Origin: Mycteria americana
Lineage: Eukaryota; Chordata; Aves; Ciconiiformes; Ciconiidae
NCBI RefSeq assembly: GCF_035582795.1
Contig: NC_134369.1
Span: 54,064,001-54,128,000 of the forward strand
Direction of reading: 5' to 3'
DNA length: 64,000 nt
This document shows positions 25,601 to 37,600 of this stretch, in pieces. Positions within the stretch are counted from its first letter, which is position 1, and every line of letters starts with the position of its first letter. Position numbers and translations under genes: made by a program. The notes below the pieces were generated by a model. That model did no database searches and had not been told where the DNA came from. It was given only the letters and a program-made list of their open reading frames with translations.

Positions 25601-28600
25601 ATATTTATTCAACACTCATTTCAGCCATCACCATTTTACCTGAGCAGTAGGCAAGACTTGAGTTTTTACAGCTTCCATGCATGTGCACGCACAGACACAC
25701 TCTTTTGGCCCCATGTGGGTAATTATTCATCTCAAACATATATTCCTTCTGACCTGTAGCTAATTTTGAGTGCTCGTCTGTAACTTTTAAGACAAACACA
25801 ATTAGAAATAATAGTAATTTAGAATAGCCACATAATAATAATTGTGTAGTAGAAAAATATTGAGTTTTAATTATTTAATGGTACAGTATATTTTTTCCTT
25901 CTGTTAAAAGGCATATTTTTAATTCAGAGTTGTAGAATTTAGCGTATCTTGACTTCAGCTAATGTTTTTCCAGTAATAAAAGCAACTTCATATTGTAAGT
26001 ACTCTAATGGAATATGCTGAATAAATCAGCAGCCATAAAATAAATTACTTTGTATTTTACATATCAATTGTAAGAATTGAAAGAAAGAGAAAGAGGGATT
26101 TCCCCGACGAATGAGAGCAAGGTTTTTGCATCTGAAAGAATAATTTCTAGTTTAAAAGGGGACTAAAATGTTTAATAAAATGAACTTAAAATATACTTAA
26201 ATAATTCCTAGAGATTAACATGTCTGTAGCGTTGATGTACACAGATGAATGTATTTTAAAGGTTAATTAAATGTCCTCAGATTTCTGTAGTTCTCAGCTG
26301 TCTAGAAGAATGTACCACACCAATCTACGAAGTTATTTACATTTCCATGTGTTAAGTATAGTAGTGTGTATGAAGATCGGGGTCTACCAGAGTATGATAT
26401 AAATACATTATGAAACCGAAGAAGAAATCTGCAGAGGCCTTTCTGTCTGTGTTTCTGTATCAAACAAACCATTCATACACTTGGGTCTGTGTTAAGTGAA
26501 TGAGAAATGTAGTCAAGAGTTAAACCAGGTTTCGTTGTGTATACAGACTTCAAAAGTGTGCTTGCTTATATAAACCCTCTTCTTTCCCATTTGGAAATGA
26601 AATTATTAATGTTTTTCATCAGCCTCATCTGGATTTTTCAACTTTGTGAACTTCATCTGTGGCACCTGGGTGCTCACAATATACAAAAACTTTGGACTGT
26701 ATTATGCAAGATATCAGATGTAGGTGACTGATAGCAAACTCGAACACAGAAAATTTACCCATCTTTTGGGCTCCTCTCTTTATCTGATGGCACAGATACC
26801 TAACTCATCTTCTGTGCTGCATGGACACTGGGAACAAGGTCTTGGACTGCAGACCAGTGTAGACTGATAACAATTTCCCCTCCTGATCTGACAGTGGCCC
26901 TTTCACAGTGTTTGCCTCCACTTTTTATATTCTTGACACGAACATGCTTGTTTTGCTATGCATTTCTGTACTTGGGAGACTACTTGCTATTTTTCCATGG
27001 TGTGAGCATGGATTTCTTTACATGTCAAATTTACTAACAGTAAACATGTTTTTTTGCTGAAATACTGGATGAGAGTACAGTCAAAGGAGTTCTATCTGTA
27101 AAAAAAATGAGAGCAAACTTGTGAGTTTTTGAGCAGAGTGCTCTGTCAGCAATACTGATCTTGGAATTCCTGCATAGTGGTGTATTAGTTGAGGTGAGAA
27201 TACTTCAGGGGCTAAGGTACAGCTTCAGCTAAGATACAGCTTCAGCTACCAGCATAGTCTTAATATTTTTCTTCTAAGAGTAGAGGAAGTGTTGGAAGTG
27301 GAACGTATCTCAATAGTCTGACTTTGCTGAGCAATTGGAAACCCCTATGATGTTTTTCAAATCACTTAGGACAAAAAAAGAATAATATTTCAGTGTGGAT
27401 CTGACAAACTTTGTCTCTTCCCTAAGTTGCTGACCAGCAAAGAAGAGAGAAACTGAAAAAGAAGATAGCCAGGTGTGAAGAGGAAATGAGTGTGGGTAAA
27501 ACTGCCTCCCGATCCAGCTCAAGAGAGAGTGGAAGGCTGCTGCCATCCTCTTTTGGAAAGGTAGATATTTTAATTTTGTTTAGTAGATATCATAGTCTAC
27601 TTGCCTTCCATAATAACAGCTGATCACTGCTGTGCAGCAGCTCTAGAGGGAGGGCTGGCATATTTCAAGCAGCAGAAAATAGACAAGGGTCTTCCTGGCA
27701 TGTGCCCAACACCAAATGCACGTCTCGGCCTTCTGACAAAGATAGCAGGTATCTGGATAAAGAGTACTTGTAGTAAATTCAAGCTCTAGTTACCCTTGAA
27801 TTGTCTCACTTTCATCTCAGCTGAAATTCCCATGTCCTCTCTGTCACTCCAGAGCTTTCTACATTTCCTAAGGCAGAACTCTATTTACCACTAACCTTCC
27901 TAGCAGAAGAATAGAGAATCTTCTTTTTTTTTTCTGTATCCAAAGTCCTACTTTGGAAATACATTTCATATCTAACAGTATACTACATGCTCAGATTGCA
28001 GTTATTGAAAGTGAAAATAGTACTTAAGCCATCAAAATAAGTGCTTTTTATGTCTATATACATAGGTTCACTTATTTTGGCTGGCATTTCCTCCAGATAT
28101 GTGGTCTATATTTCCAATCCAAATAATAAATAAATAAATAAATAGCCTAATAAATTACATTCTCTTGTTCATCACTGTAAAGGAGCAGTTGCAACTTAAA
28201 ACAGAATGATGTTTTAACTCTGTTGATTTTAATAACAGCAAATGCTTCATATGTTGTTTAAATATCCATAGAGCTGGAGAACATTTCCAAGTAGTACAGA
28301 AAACTCACCATTAGTTTCTTTCTGTGACTGGTTTCTGCAGCAGGCAGTCTGAGTGTGACCTTATTGCAGTGCAGAGAAATAATGTTTTGAAATTCAGTAC
28401 ATGGCTCTTTGTTATGGATGAAAGCACAGGCATGCATAAGAAAAGGGAGGAAACCTCATATTTAAAATCCAAATTTTAATTTTATTAATACCATTTTTGT
28501 CCTTCCATGTTATTTTCTGCAAACAGGGAGCAGAAGTTCCTTAAATTATTTCATCGCGAAACCAAGTAAAGCGTGCTTAAAATGTATCTCTAATTACTGC

Positions 28601-31600
28601 ATAAATTCTCAGTTTTAAAATGAAAGAATGCACTTGTGGTGTTTAATATAGCATTATAACAGACTGTTGCTTTTTCCCTTTGTTTTAATCTTTTGCAAAA
28701 CAAGGTCGTTCTAAAATAATGTCTGTCCCAGTTCTCCTAATTACCTACAGGTACCTTCCCACCAACATTTGTCTTGAAAGTGTAGTCTGTATCATGCCAA
28801 CAGAAACTGCAGCTTTCCTTATGTTTGCTAGCCTCAGGGTATAATTCGACAAACTGTCTGAGTCTGAATTTCAAACTATCAACTGAAAAGTATATTTTAT
28901 AAAGTGATGTTGGAAGACCCCCCCAAATTAATGTTTAACCACACATAAAAAGTAATTTTTGGCTATAATACTTCTTTTGCCTCTAGTCTTGGGGGGTTTT
29001 TTGCCTGTACAAATGCAAAGAGTAATCTTCACTAAAATACTGTTTGGCACTTTGTTAGCCAAATCATTGATTGCTGGATTTACAAAATATGTTTCACTGT
29101 AGTATAAGTAAGAGCACCACTGAGTCAGTAAGAAGTGAAAATCTGTAAGTGAGCCTTCTGGTAGAACGGTAGGCAGTGGAAGTAATTGGGCTGTCATATT
29201 TTTGTGCTTAAAATGAAGCCCTATTTAAACTTTACTTGATTTGCCAAAATATACACTGATTTCATATGCTTGTTTATACGCCAAGGGAGGATTCTTCTAC
29301 TACAATGATTAGCTGTCCTCTAATGCATTGTGAGGGTGAGTTAGCCATTCTAGTTGTATTTCTCTAGCCATCAGATATATCTATAGGTGACAGTTGGAAA
29401 ACAAATTCTAAGGATGCCTATTAAAGCATATGATAATGTAGAGGATTTTTGCCACATAGTAATCATATTATTGCTGTCACTGTTGCCATTAGGAAAAAGC
29501 TGATTATACATCCTCTATTTGGGAACTTCTCCAAAAATTGTTTTGTTGAATTAGGATATTCCTGGGTTGGGATGAGATTCAGCACAAATTTAAAGCAGTC
29601 AACCTTGGAATACTCCAGGTTTCCAAGGAGGTAATGGCAAGAGCAGAATGTGGTCCTGTGCTTAATAAGCTTCTTACATTACAGAAGGAGTATAAGAAAA
29701 AGAGACAAGTAGAGTTCTCCTGGCTTTGCCACTGTTACATTTAAATGTAAGAATACAAAAGTTAAAGGAATTACTTGCATAATGCATAATTTCTTGCCTA
29801 ATAAAATGTGGCTCTTGTAAAATGTATATCGATTTAAGAGTAACATACATATATATATATGTATATAAAAATATAATAACCCTTGTAACTCTGACAAGGT
29901 CAATGTCTGACTAGATTATAGGCTAAATACATGCTAACCAGCTTTGATGTATGCACCTGACTTTTTCTATTTTCAAAAGGCTTCATTCATTAGCATTCAC
30001 TTTTTATGCATTCTGCTAAGTCTGGTGCCTTTTTTCCATCATTTTCATTTTTCATGTAGCTGAATTTATTATTATTTAATGCCGCAATAGAGCACAGAAA
30101 CTGTTTTCAGTTGAGACTGTGCTTTGTGTGTGGTAAAACCAAAAAGAAGTAAAAATAATTCCTCTAAATTATATAATATGTTATACATTTCTTGAAACCT
30201 CTGTGATTTAGTTAGTGTATTTTATTATACAGTGAGCCGACTGTGAAACTGAATAGCTACAATGTGTCTTGAACCTGACTGGCCTGTTCTTTGACTGTTT
30301 TGTACAAGGGTTTAAATGCACAAGAACAGTGAATTCTTTATCTGTTATATCTAGTTATAAATGTAAAGTTACGGTAATGTGAGAATCTGCTATGATATGT
30401 AATGAACTGAGAAAGTGATTTCTGTTGTGGTTACAGAGATTTCATTACTGACTTTTTGAAATAATCAGTGATTGTAATCAAAGAGAGTATTTTGATCACA
30501 GAGATAAAAATATTCCATCTAGAGCTGTGGTTTACGATGTGATAGATGTTTATGGTGTGTAATGCATTTCTCTACATTTAGCAGAAGACCTAAGTGAGAA
30601 GCTAAGGAGTAGGCTCATTTTCAATTGGCACAATGGAGCAGTCTTTGGATGGGATCGCTAGCAACTAAATTACTTCAAGGACAGTAGTTTATCTCTCACA
30701 GTCAAGTGGAGGGGCAGGGAAAGCATAAGATGTCCTGGGGACAGCTGTACTTTTCTGCCCCTCTCTTTCCATGCAGCGTAATAATGATGGTTGACACCAT
30801 GTGTGAAAGTTCATCAAAAGACGATGATAAACTACAGATACGGATGCTGAAAGGGCTGCTAACTTCGTGTTTGTGTGTCTTTGTGAATATGTAATTTTTA
30901 AGCAAGTATTTAGAGACTTATTCAGAAAGAAAAGCTTGAGGATGGATAAGAAGCACATTTGTGCGTATCCACTCATTTATCTGGCAGCAAATTACTTATA
31001 TATACTCCTTCTTTAATGAATTACGTTAAGTTTTCTCACAATGGAAAAGGCTGTTTGACAGAGTCTGGAAAATACCATGATGTCTATGTATAGAGTGCCA
31101 CTACCACGTAGTCTTTCCAACTGCTGCCAGGGATGGAAAGCTATATGCTAGTGAAATCCTTAGATTTTTAATTTTTATTTTTCTGTGCAACGCTGATAGG
31201 ATTTTTAAACATTCATCTGAGTGCTGTGGTTTAACGCCAGCCGGCAACTAAGCCCCACGCAGCCGCTCGCTCACTCCCCCTGGTGGGTTGGGGGAGAGAA
31301 TCAGAAGAGTAAAAGAGAGAAAACTCGTGGGTTGAGATAAAGACAGTTTAATAAGTAAAGCAAAAGCCGCGCACGCAAGCAAACCAAAACCAAAAATTCA
31401 TTCACTACTTCCCATGGGCAGGCAGGTGTTCAGCCACCTCCAGGAAAGCAGGGCTCCATCTCGGGCAACAGTTACTTGTGAAGACAAAACGCCGTAACTC
31501 TGAGCATCCCCCCCTTCCTTCTTCTTCCCCCCAGCTTTATGTGCTGAGCATGATGTCATATGGTATGGAACAGCCCTTTGGTCAGTTGGGGTCAGCTGTC

Positions 31601-34600
31601 CTGGCTGTGTCCCCTCCCAGCTTCTTCTGCACCTGGCAGAGCATGGGAACCTGAAAAGTCCTTGATTTACTATAAGCACTACTTAGCAACAGCTGAAACA
31701 TCCCTGTATTATCAACACTGTTTTCAGCACAAATCCAAAACATAGCCCCATACTAGCTACTATAAAGAAAATTAACTCTGTCCCAGCCAAAACCAGCACA
31801 CTGAGTGATTCAGCAGGTCAAACTGCATGAAGCTCAATATGACTTACCTCTGAAGCAAGAAAACCTGAATTGAGCTGGCCATGAGTAAAATCTCTGATTT
31901 GAGCAAGACTTGGTATTTCATATCCCATATTCAGATAATCCTATTAATAGCCATTTCTGGCTGCTAATGAAATTTTTTAAAGAAATTAACCCATGCCAAA
32001 AGTCAGTTGGAAGAAGTCTGCTCCATAGGAGGGTAAATTTTTTCTCTTAACTGTTTGAAGTATGGTTGCAATTTCCTTGACATTTCAAGATCCCGTTCAG
32101 CCTGTTTTCTGAGACTTTGATTTCTTAAGAATGATAGCTATGACCATCTGCTTGTGCATGTGAAATATAGATAAGGAAACACCATTAACTGTTTCTAATC
32201 TCTCTTGTTAATTTTGTATGCAGCACGCATGCGTGGCTATGTGAATTGCCTACTCAAATGCTTTATATTTAAAGATTTATTATACTGTTATGATATTAAC
32301 AGTCTGAAGACATATTGTGCTTGAATTAGTTCTGTCAGAATGAGAGATGTAACTGACTAAAGAAAGCAGAAGAACGTTCTGAGCATCAAAGATGTTTTCA
32401 TCAGGAATGTTGAGTACAGATTTCCTTTCAGGCCTCATAGTGACAATCACCTCTCCTGCTGGTGGCTTGAATTAATACATTTCCATACGCACATTCAGTA
32501 ATACCCCTTATTAATAACATCACAGTATTTGATGAAAGTAGGGACATACCACATTATACAAGTGAATACCACACACACACACACACACACAAAAGGAAAG
32601 AATGTAACAGGAACATAGTTTTGAATGAGAAAAATGGTTATTATTGATGCCACTGTGCAAACTGGTTATATTCATAGAGGTCTTATTTGTTCACAAATAT
32701 GTGTGAATTTTCTCTTTCTCAATTGCCTTTCTCAATTAGTAACTAATTATCAAAGTGTGTAATGAAATGAACAGATGACATACAAGGGGGTTATGAGAGC
32801 AGCAACTGTAAAGGCAGCTTGTCACTTACTACAGGAGACCTTTGCTCTGTCCAGGCAGCAGAGAGCAGGTGCTCAGCCCACTTAGAGCAATATTAAAGTG
32901 GCTTATAAATGGAGCTGTCTCAAGTTAAAAGAATCAGATGCTCATTTATTACAAAATTGCAGCTTCTGTATCTTGACAATGCAGTTCATAAAGTGTCTCT
33001 CTGATCTCATTTTATGATGGTAGATGAACTATTCTATTGGAAGACCTTTTCATACAAGAACAAGTTCATTTCAAGACTTAAATTCATCTTGGTGTAACTT
33101 CAGTGACCCCAGTGAGAAGTGCCTTTGGACTTTTTGTGTGAAAAGAGATTTAGCAAACTTTCTTTTCAAAGTTTGTTTTTTATAAGGCAGCTGACACCTC
33201 AGTGGCTTTTGAGTTGAGAAACGAAACTTCTTTTAGAAAGTAAAAGTAACTTAGAGAGAAATCTGGATTCTTTCTCTGTGTTACTTCTCTGGCCCATGAG
33301 ATGACAGCGGTATGCTTTGATACGTTTTTACTGAACTTTCTCTTCCACAGAGTCTGTGAAGATTCAGAGGTCCTCTCTATACAGGCTTGCTGCAAGTAAT
33401 ACTCCATTTACCCCAGTTTTGTGACTACCAAAATTGAAGTATAAATATATAATTTATGAAACCTTTTTAAGGGGGTTATTATTGCTGAAATGTATCATTG
33501 AGTAAATTTGTATCTTTCAAAACAAATTACAGTTGGTTGAATCAATATAATAGGAAGATATATTGGTAAGCAAGATGGGTGTCAAGATTCTTGACTCCAA
33601 ATTACATTAGTTATAGTTCTTGAAAATAAAAAAATAGTTCTTAAAAATAAAACTATAGTTCTTGAAAATAAAAAAATTTAAAAAATAATTTTTTTTTAAC
33701 TGTATCTGAAGAATAGAGCTAAATATCTTTCAATCAGTGTGTTACTGCATATTTGTAAGCACGTTTTTGTCTTCTCTTTTTTTTTCCCCAGCTAAACATC
33801 TGATGTTTTTATAGATACAGGTTAGAGAATAAAGTGAACATACTTGCTTACAGTTAACTTGCTTATACCAACACAGGTATACAAATAATTTTCTGAAAGC
33901 TTGGTGACAAATAGCAGACAAACAGCATTCTCTGACACTCCTTAAAATTTTTTTGAAGTCACCAACATAGTTCCTTCTTCCTGATATTGTTTCTTTGTGT
34001 ATCCAAAGGCTGAACTGCCTACCTGTTTGGGCAGTAAAGGTTTACCCCAGGATAAGGGCTTCAAAAGACATTCGTCTTTCTGAGTACTTGAATGAGTACA
34101 TCTCAAGACTGACACAAATACGGCTTGGGTTTGCAGTTCTATCTAGTCACTACCTTAGCTACTTGGTCTGTTCTACGTATGATACATTTGAGGAGGAAAA
34201 AGAAAAGAACTGCCCTAAGCTTCCTTATAAATAAGGAATGCTTAAATTTAGGATATTGCCACATTTACCCTGTACCTTTGTCTTGTTTTAGGATCAGCTC
34301 AACTGCTTCCAAGGAATAGAACATGTGGCTTTCATGAGGTGTAGTTGTGTAATTGGCTAGTATCACTTAATATATATTTTTTTTCATTATTATTATTAAT
34401 TTTTTTTATATTGCAGGGCACCAGTCATCATATGTTCACAAATGCTTCTACAATCCAATTTATATTGCAGCTCCATGAACTGTTTTAATCACTGAGAGTA
34501 AAAAGTATACAAGAAAAATTACGCTGTTTATAATACATACTGAAGGGTATGGAATTAGTTTTTCAAAACATCTATATAGGTGGATTCTGAAACTTTCCAG

Positions 34601-37600
34601 TCTTATCTGTTTTCTACAGTGCTGACCTACCACTGCAAGTACTTTATATGCAAACAATCACACTGGTAAGCCTTATTATACTGCTTGTAACACAGGCATT
34701 TGTGTGGCATTGTTACTGCATGTTATCAGTTCAGCATTTAATTATGCTGTAGTAGTAAAATAAAGTTGGCTCTGGTGAGACACCATCAAGAAAGGCTTAT
34801 TTTGGCTCAGCTAACTAAAATACCTCTTTGCCTTAGGCATCAGCAACTATGGACATTTTGGGGTACTGGAACAGCATAGATAAGTCTTACTGATGTACGA
34901 GAAAATTGTGTGGAATTGTTGTGAAGGAAATACGTGGTATGACAGCAGTGTGATCCGTGACTTAATTTTGATGGTAAACTATCTGCACTTTTTAATATTC
35001 CTCTAAATACATTTTGTGGCATGTAGTAAATGCTATATTCATCATCTTGAGTTTTAATTTAAAATATTAAATGGTTCTGAAAGGGAAAAAATGGAATAGT
35101 GTAGATTCAAAGCAATAATAGTAGTAGTGTTATGAGAAAATGCAGCATTTATACAGCAAGAGTCATATTGCTTAGAACTTTTAAGAACACCTTTTTTAGG
35201 ATTTGAATGATAAAATAGAAAAACTGTGTATATTTACAAGCTATACTATGAATTACATAGGTTAATATACTACACTATATATTACTAGTTTACGAGTAAT
35301 ATATTACTATCCTATACTATATATTAGTAGGTTACAATGTCATGAATTTTCAACAAATGTGTAAGGATTTCCAAGTTTGGTTGTTTGTTTTTTTCCCCCT
35401 CCCTATGTCCCCCAATAGGAGACTTCAAAAGTCTTGCAACAAGTATTGATTATCTTGCAGAATTCCCACAGGTACTTTCTTTTACAGTTGATTTTGCTGC
35501 TTTTGTTGGCATTCAGTCCATTGTCACTTACTGGTGGGGAAAATCACACATCCAACCTTCAATCCACATCTTAATCATCTGATTATTTTCAAAAAGTGAA
35601 GTGTTCTTGAAGGTTTTCTCCAGGTTTATATTGTGCTCAGGCAATGAAGTGCCACTGGAAATCCACTGAATCCATGCTTCATTGTGTCAAATAATTGCTT
35701 CAAAATAATTTCCAAATGGATTAATTATAAGATCAGGATGGGCTGCTGGGTGAATCAGTGAATCTTCTCAACTGGCAGTTAGGGTTGTATGTTGTAAATA
35801 AATGCATGTCACAGCATATGTTTAAGTCATATCATACTGGATCCACTCTTAGGCTTTCTATGGGGAAGCTATTCCTTCAGTGACTTCAGTCACGTAATGC
35901 TTCTTAATAGTTTTTACTTGTTTGATAGAAGCATAATAGAGATGAATGGAACACATATAGAAATCAGCTTCCCTTTCTTCCCTTTTTCACTGCAGAGCTT
36001 TATGGCATGTACAGGTCTCTCCCTACCTTCCTGTTCTTTGTTCAGATGGTGGAGCTACATCAACAAGTTAATCTCTGTGTTAGCCTGTCTGAACCTAAAC
36101 TTCAGGTTTGTTAAAAATCTGGTCCTTAATTGGCCTTAGAAATTGAATTTTCTTCTTAGGAAACACCTCTACTTGTATACATTCTCTTAAATCTTGCAGC
36201 ACTTAGTTGCTGTTGGTATGGAGCTATATGAACTGTCTGAGGGTAAGGAAAGTAAAATAATTATTTTTAAAAGTCTGGCTAGTTAGTTAAAACTGACTTA
36301 ATTTGGGTTTGTTAGCTGTTGGTTTTGAATTGAGTTTTCTCAGATGTCGTCTTATTTTAGCTGTTATTTTGCCTTGTATTACACTGATTGCACGGTATGG
36401 AAATGAGATTTCCAGAATAGCATTATCCTCAGCTTGTCTCCCTCACTGTTGCAGGACCTAGGTGCAAGCACTGTCTGTGGGAGTTGTACTGCTAGGTAGT
36501 CTGAGTACACACAATGTGAATCATCTCTTCACCATCATACAGTTGTGTCTAACAGAACTTGAATTGCATAAATAGTTATACACGTGGATAAAATAAGTTA
36601 GTTTACACAAAATTTTGTTTGCTGTTAGGCTTCTGGTTTAATATTCTAATTCCGCAATATGGCTGTCCTTGGAGCTTGTAAAATGTTGTACATCCTTTTC
36701 ACTGACTGACAGACTATTCAGTGGGTGGCTGTATCCTAAGTAGGAAAAGAATATACAACAGCTGTCTTGCTAAGATGCTTCGTAACTTTTCAGACATATT
36801 GTAAAGCACGTTTACTAGTACATGCACCCTGTCCAGGTACTTAAGCTTTGAAGTTGCAAATTTTTCAAAATTCTCTCTATGACAGAAATAGGAAAATTCA
36901 ATAGAAATTTTTTCTCATTTGACCAAAAAAAAAAGCTTAAAATGTCACTTAGATTTAGTTGTGTTTGTCTTACTTGTCTTTGCCACAGTGTCATAATACA
37001 ATTCAGGAATAATGTTGAATTTTTAAGCATTAAGGTTTTTTTTTTTTAGAAAGCAGAAAAAATAGCATGGTCTTTCCAAATAATTCATTCTTTAACCTTT
37101 CTCAATGATAGACTTAGTTTTCAAATTTTGATTTTAGGTTATCAACTGTTTTCTTATCCCTGGCATTAAAATGATGTTTCTGGTAAGACTCAGCCCTTCT
37201 AAAATGGAATGTGTTGGAAAATTCCCCATGCCTTCCATAGTACAGATTTACTTTCATGGTCATCACTAGTCTCTGGTGTACTTGGCTTCCTCCTTATTAA
37301 CTACTCCTAATATTTGTTGCAGTGCTTCACTTCACTAACTTTTTAACTTACTCAAGACTTAAAAATAACCTTACAGATCTCAAAGAGAAAAAGAAGAGAC
37401 ACATAGATGAGCTTTTGCTGTAAGGTTTCCCATTTTGTTTTGATTGTCCTCCACATCAATGAGATTTGTTTGGCTAGATTATATACAAAATAGATGGTTA
37501 CTGAATACCGCAATTAGGCATTCCTACTAACTAAAGTTGACACCTGGACTTCAGCCTGTATATAAAATAGACTTATATTGTGCTTCTTTTGGTGAGGAGT

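Larger units (their letters stand above)
16380..27426 (+). other. SPATA7 intron 4
   Basis: This 11-kb intron contains one clear and one degenerate CR1 fragment (about 19221-19434 and 21935-22025), a 21-base G run (21284-21304), a TTCT microsatellite near 25149-25166 and a 17-bp tandem duplication near 27211-27245. An island of retained CpGs lies at about 22355-22600. No frame here looks like protein and I see no RNA gene. Confidence 0.8.
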
